Shown here piece by piece: positions 43,909 to 52,160 of a stretch of 64,000 nt of DNA (its first letter is position 1; every line of letters starts with the position of its first letter). The notes beneath the pieces were generated by a model that saw nothing but the letters and a program-made list of their open reading frames with translations, had not been told where the DNA came from and searched no databases. Origin of the DNA: Paractinoplanes brasiliensis (GTDB taxonomy: Bacteria > Actinomycetota > Actinomycetes > Mycobacteriales > Micromonosporaceae). The stretch covers positions 2,420,001-2,484,000 of the forward strand of contig NZ_SNWR01000001.1 of assembly GCF_004362215.1 (NCBI RefSeq). Direction: 5' to 3'. Both the position numbers and the translations under genes were made by a program.

Positions 43909-44616
43909 ATGAAGGTGGACATTTGGGCCGAGGTGACCTGCCCCTGGTGCGGCCTGGGCAACCACCGGCTGGCCACAGCTATCGAGCGGTTCGAGCACGC
44001 CGACGAGGTGGAACTGATCCACCACTCCTTCCCGCTCAGCAGCAGCTTCCCCGAGGGGGACACCTTCACCGTCCGCGAGGCCCTGCTGCGCCAGCACGGT
44101 ATCGGCGGCAGTCAGGCCGAGACGTCCACCCGGCGCATCGAGGAGCTCGCCGCGAGCGAAGGGCTGACCCCGTACCGGGTGCTGGACAACAAGGTCGGCA
44201 ACACCGATCTGGCGCACGAGTTCCTCGCCCACGCCAGCGCCCAGGGCAAGAACCACGAGGCCTGGGACACCATCTTCACCACCTACTTCGGCAAGGCCGA
44301 GCCGGTCTTCTCCGCCGACGACCTGTTGAGGCTCGCCGACGAACTCGGCCTGGACCGCGAGCAGACCCGCCAGGCCCTCACCGGCCGCCGCTACCGCCGT
44401 CAGGTCCGCGACGACGCGGCCCGCGCCCAGCGACTGGGGGCGACCGGCGCGCCGTTCATCGTCGTCGACGACCGCTACGGCGTGCCCGGCGCCCAGGACA
44501 GCGACAGCCTCCTCGAACTGCTGCGCAAGGCCTGGGACGACAGCCACCCCGTCACCTTCGCCGGTGATGCCCCGAACTGCGGACCGGACGGCTGCGCCCT
44601 CCCCGAGCGCGACTGA
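43909..44616 (+). CDS. DsbA/FrnE-family thiol oxidoreductase
   Basis: 235 aa from ATG 43909; a GTG one codon upstream is possible. Thioredoxin-fold signature VDIWAEVTCPWCGLGNHRLA with the CPWC active site near residue 12, a long helical insertion, and the cis-Pro region LGATGAPFIVVDDRYGVPGA typical of FrnE-like DsbA proteins. There is no signal peptide, so it is cytosolic. A C-terminal NCGPDGCALP adds two more cysteines. First gene of a run of redox genes downstream of the HxlR regulator. Confidence 0.94.
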   Translation: MKVDIWAEVTCPWCGLGNHRLATAIERFEHADEVELIHHSFPLSSSFPEGDTFTVREALLRQHGIGGSQAETSTRRIEELAASEGLTPYRVLDNKVGNTDLAHEFLAHASAQGKNHEAWDTIFTTYFGKAEPVFSADDLLRLADELGLDREQTRQALTGRRYRRQVRDDAARAQRLGATGAPFIVVDDRYGVPGAQDSDSLLELLRKAWDDSHPVTFAGDAPNCGPDGCALPERD

Positions 44617-44652
44617 CCCACCCCTGAACCGCCCGAAAGGCGAACGATCACG

Positions 44653-45318
44653 ATGAGTAACCTTCTGGTCCTCGGCGGCAGTGGCCGCACCGGCGCTCAT
44701 GTACTGGCGTACGCGGCACAGCGCGGCCACCGCGTCCGCGCCCTCGTCCGTAACCCCGGCAAGCTGTCGGCGCCGGCCGGCGTCGAACTGATCCAGGGCA
44801 CCCCTGAGAACATCGACGACATCCGCAAGGCCGCCGACGGCACCGAGGCGGTGATCAGCGTGCTGAACAACGCCCGCGCCTCCGACAACCCGTGGGCCAC
44901 GCCGATCAGCCCGCCGATGTTCATGACCACCGCCGCCCGGCACACCCTCACCGTCATGGGCGAGCAGGGCATCCGCCGCATCGTGCTGGCTTCCTCGCAG
45001 GGTGCGGGCGACGACTGGGCGCGGCTCAGCCCGCTGGTCAAGGCGTTCATCAAAATGTCGAACATCAAGGCGGGCTTCAACGACCACACCGGCGTCGACC
45101 AGGTCGTGCGCGCGTCGTCCGGCATCGACTGGACCCTGGCCCGCGCCGTAGCCCTGACCGACAAGCCCGCCGCCGGCCCCCTACGCGCTGCCGAGGCCGG
45201 CATCGAAAAGCCCGGCGCGTGGATCAACCGCACCGACCTCGCTCAGTTCCTCGTCCAGACGATCGAGGACGGCGCGTGGATTCGCACTGCGCCGCTGGTC
45301 TGGAACACCCGCGGCTGA
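44653..45318 (+). CDS. NAD(P)H-binding (atypical SDR, NmrA-like) protein
   Basis: 221 aa from ATG 44653. Glycine motif LLVLGGSGRTGAHVLAYAAQ, VRALVRNPGKL, the acidic patch ENIDDIRKAADGTEAVISVL, IRRIVLASSQGAGDD and IDWTLARAVALTDKPAAGPL are characteristic of the NAD(P)-binding_10 group. It probably reduces a quinone or flavin-type substrate or senses redox state. It lies 36 bases after the DsbA-like gene in the same direction, so a shared transcript is likely. Confidence 0.9.
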   Translation: MSNLLVLGGSGRTGAHVLAYAAQRGHRVRALVRNPGKLSAPAGVELIQGTPENIDDIRKAADGTEAVISVLNNARASDNPWATPISPPMFMTTAARHTLTVMGEQGIRRIVLASSQGAGDDWARLSPLVKAFIKMSNIKAGFNDHTGVDQVVRASSGIDWTLARAVALTDKPAAGPLRAAEAGIEKPGAWINRTDLAQFLVQTIEDGAWIRTAPLVWNTRG

Positions 45319-45451
45319 CCCGCCCCGCCACACCACGGGCGGCCCCTTCAGCAGCAGGAACTCCTGGGTCACTACTGAAGAGCGCCCGTGAACGCAGCTC
45401 GTACGGCTCTCGCACCGTCGCGCTCCACCGAATCCGTCGAAAGGACTTTCC

Positions 45452-45951
45452 ATGCCCACTATCGCCATCGTCGGTGCCGGCCCAAGGCTGGGCCTGTCCA
45501 TCGCCAAGGTGTTCGGCCGCAACGGCTTCTCCGTGGCACTCGTGGCACGGACCCAGGACAAGCTCGACCGTCTCGCCGTCGAACTCGGTGAATCGGGCAT
45601 CGACGCCGCCGGGTTCGCCGCCGACATCATGGACCGGCCGCCCTTGATCGCCGCGTTCACCGGCATCAAGGAGCGGTTCGGCACGATCGACGTGCTGGAG
45701 TTCTCGCCCGCCCCGCACAACCCCGTGCCCGGCATCACCATGACCGGCCCGCCGCCACCGCCGCCCTCCGCGCCTGGGTGCTGAAGCTGCATCAGGTGAC
45801 CGCCGGCAGCGGCGTGTACGCGGCACACGTGCCGATCTTCGCCTGGACCGGTGCGGGTGGCCCGGACACCCAGGCCGACACCATCGCCCAGCACTACTGG
45901 GACATCCATACCAAGCGGGACGGCGCCGAGCACCCGTACGCAGCGCCGTAA
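45452..45951 (+). pseudogene. SDR oxidoreductase gene with internal deletion and frameshift
   Basis: The first frame starts normally at ATG 45452 (MPTIAIVGAGPRLGLSIAKV) with a Rossmann N-terminus through GTIDVLEFSPAPHNP. It then loses the region that should carry the Ser-Tyr-x-x-x-Lys site and stops at 45784 after a proline run. The C-terminus continues in another frame (LKLHQVTAGSGVYAAHVPIF, then DTIAQHYWDIHTKRDGAEHP), ending at TAA 45949-45951. The catalytic core is missing, so the product cannot be active. Confidence 0.8.
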
Positions 45952-46075
45952 ACCGCCGAGCCTGGCACGGTGCGGGCGGCTCACGCCGACATGTACCTCA
46001 CCACGCCGCCGTCCATCATCGAGCCGCACCGCCGTCGTCGGCCGCGCTGAATCCCCGAGGGAGTGTGACAACGCC

Positions 46076-47017
46076 ATGCCCACCCGCACGCCGTTGAAGT
46101 GGACCGCGGACCAGATACCCGACCTGACCGGACGCCACGTCCTGATCACCGGCGCCAACAGCGGCATCGGGCTCGAGACGGCCCGCGAACTGGCCCGCCA
46201 CGGCGCCGAGGTGCTGATCGCGGTGCGCGACGAGCGCAAGGGCCGGCAGGCCGCCGCCGAGATCGCCGACACCGTGCCCCCAGCGCAGGTTCAGGTCGGC
46301 GTGCTCGACCTGGCCGACCTGGATTCCGTGCGGCGATTCGCCGATACCATCCTCGGCCAGCAGCACTCGCTGGACGTGCTGATCAACAATGCCGGGATCT
46401 CGGCCACCCCACGCCGGCTCAGCCCGCAGGGCCACGAACTGCAGTTCGCCACCAACCATCTGGGCCACTTCGCGCTCACCAACCTGCTCCTTCCCGTCCT
46501 TGCCGCAGGACACGACGCGCGCGTGGTCACCGTCAGCTCCGGCCAGCACAAAGGCGGCCGGATCCCCTTCGATGACCTCACCGGCGAGCACGGCTACGCC
46601 CCGTTGAAGTACTACCGCCAGTCCAAGCTGGCCAACGTCATGTTCGCCCTGGAACTCGACCGGCGGCTGCGCGGCGATCACAGTCCTATCCGCAGCCTTC
46701 TCGCCCACCCCGGCTACGCCGCCACCAACCTGCAGACCAACGGCCCCACCGGCCTCTACCGGCTGGTCGGCATCCTCAGCTCGAAACTCATCGCGCAAAG
46801 CGCCGCCCAGGCGGCGCTGCCGTCCCTGTACGCCGCGACCATGCCCGACGCCGACGGCGGACAGTTCTACGGCCCCGACCGACTCGGCGAACTCCGCGGG
46901 CACCCCACCCTCGTCACACCCGACCCCGCCGCCCAAGACCGGCAACTCGCTGATCGGCTCTGGACAGCCTCAGAAGAACTGACCGGAGTCGCCTACCCGT
47001 TCGCCATCGCCCCTTGA
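46076..47017 (+). CDS. SDR-family oxidoreductase (retinol-dehydrogenase-like)
   Basis: 313 aa from ATG 46076; upstream in-frame sequence belongs to the pseudogene end. Cofactor motif LITGANSGIGLETARELARH, NNAG strand (VLINNAGISATPR), FATNHLGHFALTNLLLPVLA, catalytic VVTVSSGQHKGG and YYRQSKLANVMFA (Y-x-x-x-K), and LAHPGYAATNLQ. It resembles the WW-oxidoreductase/RDH-like group common in actinobacteria. It probably belongs to the HxlR-linked redox cluster. Confidence 0.93.
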   Translation: MPTRTPLKWTADQIPDLTGRHVLITGANSGIGLETARELARHGAEVLIAVRDERKGRQAAAEIADTVPPAQVQVGVLDLADLDSVRRFADTILGQQHSLDVLINNAGISATPRRLSPQGHELQFATNHLGHFALTNLLLPVLAAGHDARVVTVSSGQHKGGRIPFDDLTGEHGYAPLKYYRQSKLANVMFALELDRRLRGDHSPIRSLLAHPGYAATNLQTNGPTGLYRLVGILSSKLIAQSAAQAALPSLYAATMPDADGGQFYGPDRLGELRGHPTLVTPDPAAQDRQLADRLWTASEELTGVAYPFAIAP

Positions 47018-47294
47018 ACCCGCCCGCGAGTTCGCGAGGGGTCACGGTGATCGGCACGGCCGGCGAAAGTAGCCACGAGTTTCTGCGCAACCACGAACAG
47101 AAAGTAGTCGACGGATCGGTGCTCCCGGACCAATTCCGAGCCCCCTGAAACCCCACGGTGCGGTGGTTACCGTTGGTGAATCCGACGCGCTCGTGGTCGA
47201 ACACCCAGCGTTCGCCCTAGCTGCCTTTCGCGGCTCGGCGGAAGAATTGGCCGGCGCGTTCCGGATCGGTGTGACCAATCCGATAGGAGCGATC

Positions 47295-47432
47295 ATGCCT
47301 GAGCAGAGGCATACGCTGGAACGTACCCTGCATGCCCTCGGTTCGGCCGCGAACGCCCGCCGCCTGCTCGAAAGCATCACCCAGGCGGACGCGGGCCTGG
47401 TGAAGGAGCGCCCGCTCGCCGCGAGGAAGTAA
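47295..47432 (+). pseudogene. YefM-type antitoxin C-terminal stump
   Basis: The frame reads ERTLHALGSAANARRLLESI, then TQADAGLVKERPL, nearly the same as residues 48-80 of the intact antitoxin at 55580. The N-terminal Phd DNA-binding part is absent, replaced by unrelated sequence with no RBS-backed start. No toxin gene follows. It is a truncated copy of the same TA family. Confidence 0.75.
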
Positions 47433-47531
47433 TGTGCGGGCAGTCCCCGGTCCGGCCGCTTCGGCACGAGCAAGGGGCCCGGCAACGGATCGACGGCGCC
47501 ACCGCGTGACGCCGTCGATCTTGCCCGTCGT

Positions 47532-50054
47532 TCAGGGTTTGCGGGTCAGTTCGAATGTCGCGGGCGCCTCGGTGGCGTTGAGGATCACCGTGAGGGGGCC
47601 GGCCGGCAGGGTGCACGTCGCTGTGCGTTCCGGGAAGGTTCCGGTCGGGCCGCAGAGGCGACGGCCGGACGCGTCGAAGATCGACAGGTAGGCGCCGCCG
47701 TCGCCGGTGGTGCGTTTCCAGGTGAAGGTTTCCCGGGCGGCGTGGGCGTCGGCGGGGATGATGCGGCAGGCCGTGAAGTCCTCGCCGCCGGTCGTCAGCG
47801 TCAACTGCGCGCTTTCGAACGCCGGGCAGGACGGCGGGCCGTCGACCCGCAGGAAGCGGGCCGCGAGCGGACCGGGCGCCTCACCCTCCTTCTGCGAGAC
47901 GACCGCGAAGTACGGGGCGGTTCCGTCGAGTTCACAGCTGGTCTGCCACAACTCGTACGAGGAATCGCAGATGTACTCGCCCGCCGAGTCGTAGACCTGC
48001 GTGGGCGGGTACCCCTTGTCCGCGGTGATCAGTTCGACGATGGTCTGCCCCGTCGTCTGCGGGAGTTGCCGGCAGAGGAACTGACCCGGGGCGACGAACG
48101 TGTCGCGGTACAGTTCCTGCGACAGTGCCGGGCAGCCGGTGGGACGTTCCGGCAGCACGCTCAGGGCGTACCGGAAATCGTTGTCGAGGACCGTGTCGGT
48201 GGAGCGGGCCGAGAGCACCACGGTGTAGTCACCGGCCGCCGGGAACTCGCACCGGCCGGAGTCGTCGCAGATCCGGTGGCCGGTGGCGTCGAACACGGAG
48301 GCGTACGTCTGGTAGTTCTCACCGTCGTACGCCCGGATCCGGTGAACGCCCGCGCCGGGGACCCGCAGGACGCGGCAGCGGATCGGCCCGTACGCCCCGG
48401 CCGGCGGGTCGTTGAACGCGCCCGGCGTCACGACGGGGCACCCCTCCGGCGCGGTGAGGCTGCGGGCCTGCACCTTGTAGGTCAGGTCGACGCTGTCCGA
48501 GTTCCATTGCGACAGGTACGAGACCACGCGGTACGTGCCGTTGGCCGGCAGCTCGCACCCGGTCTCTTCGCTGTACCCCAGGCAGAGCGCCTGCCCCGTG
48601 CCGTCCACCAGCAACGTGTCCGCGAAGTTGTACCGGGTCGGCGCCGCGTAGACGACCACACGCTGCCCGGCCTCGCCCTGGAACTGCTGACAGTTCGTCT
48701 GCACCGGGGACGTCTGGTGCAGCAGTTCCGCGTCCTGGTCCCAGCGCAGCGACGTGCCCGTGGTGCATCCCGCGGCCCGATAAAGGGCAGCCACAGCGAT
48801 GTCGTACGTGATCGGCTCCCAGTGCTGGTTGCCCACGACGATCGTGTAGTCACCCGACGCCGGCAGCGAGCAGGCGCGCCGGTTCTCGTACTTGTCGCAG
48901 AGTCTCTGGCCGGCGTCGTCGTAGAGGTTCCACCAGAGTAATTGGTCGTTGTGGATCCGGACCGAGACCCCACCGGCCGAAGGCGCACGCAGCTTGTGAC
49001 AGGCGACGCCGTTCTCCTCGTCGATCGTCGCGGTGCCCGCGGCCGCACCGGGGTCGCCGAACGTGGCGGGCCGCAGCACCGGGCAGCCCGTCGAGTGGGA
49101 GATCCGTGACATGCGCAGCGTGTACGTGACCTCGTGGCCGTACAACTCGTACATCATCAGCCGGTACGGGCCGGGCGTGTCCAACGTGCAGACGTACGCG
49201 TCCTGGATCGGGCAGACGGGACGGTACTCGCCGTCGAGGATCTGACCCCGTACGTCGCCGCTGTTCGACGCCCTCGGCGGGTACATCTGCAGCACGCTGC
49301 CGGCCGGCTGGTCGAAGGTGAAACACTCCCCGGCCGACCCCAGGGCGAGCCCAGCCGTACGCCCTGAGGAGGCGAACGAGAAGAATCCGTTGCCCAGCGT
49401 CCGGCAGCTCGACGGCGTCCGCTGCGACTGCAGGGACAGCGTGTACGCCATGTCGCCTGCGCCGTAGGAGAGCGCCACCACGACGGTGTACGTTCCGGCG
49501 GCGCCGAGCTCACAACCGGCCGGGTAACTCCCGTAGTAGCAGATGTAGTTGCCTTCGGCGTCGTACAGCATCGCGCTGACGTTGTCGGTGACGTCGTTGT
49601 TGGCGGTCTCGGTGACGGTGCCGTACAGGACGTCGCCCGCCACGCTGGTGGTCACGGTGAAGATGTCCTGCCTGTCCCCCGACAACGAGGAACAGCTGTA
49701 GATCTTCCCGAACTGGGCCACGCCGCCACACTTAACCTTGTTCTGCTTCCGAGGCGCGACCGGCGGCCGAGCGCCCTTGTCCACATTGGCCCGGCGCGGA
49801 CTCAGGTCCTTGTCCGCAGTCGCCGCCGACCCGGCCTCGCTCTCCGCCGCGACATCACCGCCGGGCGCGGCCCGCGCGGGCCCGGCCTCGCTTTCCACCG
49901 CGGCATCACTGCCCGGCGCGGCCCGCGCGGGCCCGGCCTCGCTTTCCACCGCGGCATCACTGCCGGGCGCCGCCTGCGCAGGCCCGGCGCTCAGCATTCC
50001 GCCCAGCAGCAGAACACCGACCAACCCCGCGTACGCGGATCTCTTCATCCCCAT
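47532..50054 (-). CDS. Large exported protein with repeated beta domains
   Basis: 840 aa from ATG 50054, with GGGGGAG five bases upstream. Signal peptide MGMKRSAYAGLVGVLLLGGM, with cleavage likely after AQA. Three tandem 17-residue units (AAPGSDAAVESEAGPAR type) follow, then a basic linker. The remainder is about six or seven ~110-residue modules. Each has paired cysteines and a pattern like 'CxLPxxGxYTVVV', as in RACSLPASGDYTIVVGNQHW and CEFPAAGDYTVVLSARS. They resemble bacterial pre-peptidase C-terminal (PPC-like) beta-sandwiches. No enzyme domain is attached. Probably a secreted or cell-surface adhesive or structural protein. Confidence 0.85.
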   Translation of the reverse strand: MGMKRSAYAGLVGVLLLGGMLSAGPAQAAPGSDAAVESEAGPARAAPGSDAAVESEAGPARAAPGGDVAAESEAGSAATADKDLSPRRANVDKGARPPVAPRKQNKVKCGGVAQFGKIYSCSSLSGDRQDIFTVTTSVAGDVLYGTVTETANNDVTDNVSAMLYDAEGNYICYYGSYPAGCELGAAGTYTVVVALSYGAGDMAYTLSLQSQRTPSSCRTLGNGFFSFASSGRTAGLALGSAGECFTFDQPAGSVLQMYPPRASNSGDVRGQILDGEYRPVCPIQDAYVCTLDTPGPYRLMMYELYGHEVTYTLRMSRISHSTGCPVLRPATFGDPGAAAGTATIDEENGVACHKLRAPSAGGVSVRIHNDQLLWWNLYDDAGQRLCDKYENRRACSLPASGDYTIVVGNQHWEPITYDIAVAALYRAAGCTTGTSLRWDQDAELLHQTSPVQTNCQQFQGEAGQRVVVYAAPTRYNFADTLLVDGTGQALCLGYSEETGCELPANGTYRVVSYLSQWNSDSVDLTYKVQARSLTAPEGCPVVTPGAFNDPPAGAYGPIRCRVLRVPGAGVHRIRAYDGENYQTYASVFDATGHRICDDSGRCEFPAAGDYTVVLSARSTDTVLDNDFRYALSVLPERPTGCPALSQELYRDTFVAPGQFLCRQLPQTTGQTIVELITADKGYPPTQVYDSAGEYICDSSYELWQTSCELDGTAPYFAVVSQKEGEAPGPLAARFLRVDGPPSCPAFESAQLTLTTGGEDFTACRIIPADAHAARETFTWKRTTGDGGAYLSIFDASGRRLCGPTGTFPERTATCTLPAGPLTVILNATEAPATFELTRKP
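49831..49983. repeat. Three 51-bp in-frame tandem repeats
   Basis: Units begin with CCGGCCTCGC at 49831, 49882 and 49933. Copies two and three are almost identical and copy one is diverged. They encode the 17-residue N-terminal repeats of the exported protein. In-frame copy-number change is possible. Confidence 0.85.
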
Positions 50055-50148
50055 GCAATCTCCCCCGCTGAGACCCCGCACAGACGCGGAGCGCGAGGAT
50101 CATGACACGCACATCAACGGCAAACAATATTGATGCCCGTCGGCATGG

Positions 50149-51315
50149 TCAGAAGCTCGGCAGTATGAGGGCGGAGTGCTCGGGCCGCCCGTCGGCCGGG
50201 ATGACGTCGAGGCCACGCAGCATCTCGTTGCGCTTGGCCATGGCTTCCTCGGTGCGCGGGAAGAGGACGGAGCTGCCGTCCCCGGCGAGGTTCTGGTTCG
50301 CCTCGACGAACGGCCGGGTGCTGTTCTCGTAGGCGGCGAAGGCGGTTTCGTGACCTTCGCTCGTGGCCAGCGCGCCGGCGAGCATGTACGCGCCGACCAG
50401 GCCCAGGCTGGTTCCCTGGCCGGTCAGGAACGACGGGGCGTGGGCGGCGTCACCGACCAGCGCGACCCGCCCGGTGGACCACCGGGGCATCCGGATCTGG
50501 CTGACCACGTCGAAGAAGAGGTCGCCGGCCGCACGCATGGCGGCGACCATGCGCGGCACCTCCCACCCGTCACCGGCGAAGATCGAGGCGACCAGCTCGC
50601 GCTGCGCGTCAGGGTCGCGGAAGGCGTCGTACGGCGGTTCCGCCTCGGCGAAGGTGAGAAAACCGTGCACGTACGGGCCGTCGCCCGCCGCGTAGACGGC
50701 TGCGCCCCGGCCCGGGCGGCTCCAGAGAACGGCCTCGTGCGAGAGGCCCTGATCGTTCGGCATCGTGAAACCCGCGAAGCAGTGGCCCAGGTACCGATGG
50801 AACTGTGTTTCCGGCCCGAAGGCAAGGCGCCGGGTGTTCGAGTGGAGCCCGTCCGCGCCGACGACGAGATCAAAGGTGCCGTGCGCCCCGCTGCGGAAGG
50901 TCACATCCACCCCGTACGGGCTCTGGTCGAGCGTCGCGATGCTGTCGTCGAACCGGAACTCGACGTCGTCGCGGACCGTGGCGTACAGGATCTCGGTGAG
51001 GTCACCCCGGCGCACCTCGACGTCCTCGTTCCCGATTCCGCCGATGACGACGTCGGGCTTGACCGAGGTGATCACGCCGCCGTCCGGATTGAGGAAGGTG
51101 ATCCGCTGCGTGTCGATGTGAGCCTTCCGCAGCTCCGGCAAAACCCCCATTCGCCGTACGACCTCAAGCGCGGTCCCCCGGACGTCGATGGGATAGCCGC
51201 CGCCGCGAATCGTGCCCGCCTTCTCGACGACGGTGACGTCGAAGCCGTATCGCCGCAGCCAGTACGCCAGCGTGGGACCAGCGATACTCGCGCCGGAGAT
51301 GAGTACCCTGCTCAT
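50149..51315 (-). CDS. FAD-dependent monooxygenase (aromatic hydroxylase type)
   Basis: 388 aa, ATG start. It has the PHBH-fold signatures: VLISGASIAGPTLAYWLRRY (dinucleotide motif GxSxxG), DLVVGADGLHSNTRRLAF (DG motif) and GRVALVGDAAHAPSFLTGQG (GD motif). Family relatives hydroxylate aromatic antibiotics, tetracycline or rifamycin, or take part in their synthesis. It is transcribed divergently from a MarR regulator whose operator overlaps its promoter. Confidence 0.95.
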   Translation of the reverse strand: MSRVLISGASIAGPTLAYWLRRYGFDVTVVEKAGTIRGGGYPIDVRGTALEVVRRMGVLPELRKAHIDTQRITFLNPDGGVITSVKPDVVIGGIGNEDVEVRRGDLTEILYATVRDDVEFRFDDSIATLDQSPYGVDVTFRSGAHGTFDLVVGADGLHSNTRRLAFGPETQFHRYLGHCFAGFTMPNDQGLSHEAVLWSRPGRGAAVYAAGDGPYVHGFLTFAEAEPPYDAFRDPDAQRELVASIFAGDGWEVPRMVAAMRAAGDLFFDVVSQIRMPRWSTGRVALVGDAAHAPSFLTGQGTSLGLVGAYMLAGALATSEGHETAFAAYENSTRPFVEANQNLAGDGSSVLFPRTEEAMAKRNEMLRGLDVIPADGRPEHSALILPSF

Positions 51316-51343
51316 GACCTACCTCCAAGATAGCTACCTGAAG

Positions 51344-51380
51344 TACCTAACTGAGGCAACTATATACCTAACTTAGGTAT
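51344..51380. promoter_or_regulatory. MarR-type operators between monooxygenase and regulator
   Basis: ATACCTAACTTAGGTAT at 51364-51380 is a perfect 17-bp palindrome. An imperfect second copy, TACCTAACTGAGGCA, lies at 51344-51358, 21 bp away (two helical turns). Both sit in the 75-bp divergent promoter region. Confidence 0.8.
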
Positions 51381-51390
51381 CGAAACGAGC

Positions 51391-51879
51391 ATGATGACCG
51401 ACACCACCGACGGCGGAGAGTTCGACCTGCTGACCGTGCTGCCCCGCCTGAGCCGGCTCGGCACGGTGATGAACCGAAGCCGGCTCATCGAACGCGCCAC
51501 CGCGAACGCCGGCACCGACCTCGACCGCCCCGCGCTGTCGGTGCTGATCACGTTGCACACGGGCGACGGCCCGCTCCGGGTCGGCGAGATCGCCAAACGC
51601 ATGCAGGTAGTGGGCCCGCACATCACCCGCCAGGTACACGAACTCGAACGGCTCGGCCTCGCCCGGCGGATCCCCGACCCCGTCGACCAGCGGGCCCGGC
51701 TGGTCGAACTCACCCCCGAGGGGGCTGCAGCGGTGGCCCGCTACATGCAAACAGTCCTCGACCTACTCGGCGACGTCCTCCACGACTGGTCCCCCGAAGA
51801 CCGCCAGACCTTCGGCCGCCTCCTCGAACGCTTCGCCACCGACCTCACAGCCCGCCTCCAAACCCTCGACGAGGAATAA
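51391..51879 (+). CDS. MarR-family transcriptional regulator
   Basis: 162 aa; ATG 51391 or 51394. Winged helix: LDRPALSVLITLHTGDGPLR, VGEIAKRMQVVGPHITRQVH, ELERLGLARRIPDPVDQRAR and LVELTPEGAAAVARY. N- and C-terminal helices form the dimer interface. The monooxygenase gene is divergent, so it probably represses both genes in response to a phenolic or antibiotic ligand. Confidence 0.94.
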   Translation: MMTDTTDGGEFDLLTVLPRLSRLGTVMNRSRLIERATANAGTDLDRPALSVLITLHTGDGPLRVGEIAKRMQVVGPHITRQVHELERLGLARRIPDPVDQRARLVELTPEGAAAVARYMQTVLDLLGDVLHDWSPEDRQTFGRLLERFATDLTARLQTLDEE

Positions 51880-51887
51880 CCCGGGGC

Positions 51888-52148
51888 TCAGGCCCTACTG
51901 CTGGCGTCGCGCCGTGTCCACATGGTCGTGCCGATGACGACGTAGGCGTCGTCCCATTGCCACCACCTCTCGGTCCCCTCGTCCTTCGGCTTGCTGAACG
52001 ACAGGACCGTGCACGGCGGCAGCCGGGGCAGGTCGTACACGAGCTCCGGGCGGTCCGGCAAGTTGTGTTCTTCTCGCTCGAGGTACAGCTTCTCAACCCG
52101 CTCCGGTGACTTGTTCTGGATACGGACGACTCGTTCGGCGCCGGGCAA
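51888..52148 (-). CDS. Small hypothetical protein, possibly N-terminally truncated
   Basis: 86 aa if started at TTG 52148, 12 bases after the quinone-oxidoreductase stop. VVRIQNKSPERVEKLYLERE, then LPDRPELVYDLPRLPPCTVL, then WWQWDDAYVVIGTTMWTRRD is a plausible conserved beta-rich domain. Similar actinobacterial hypotheticals seem longer at the N-terminus, so part may have been lost at the junction. No function known. Confidence 0.5.
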   Translation of the reverse strand: MPGAERVVRIQNKSPERVEKLYLEREEHNLPDRPELVYDLPRLPPCTVLSFSKPKDEGTERWWQWDDAYVVIGTTMWTRRDASSRA

Positions 52149-52160
52149 CAGATCCCGCGC

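Noticed and set aside
43876..45087. 403-codon minus frame across the DsbA-like and NAD(P)-binding genes
   Set aside because: It spans two well-supported + strand genes and shows no motif.
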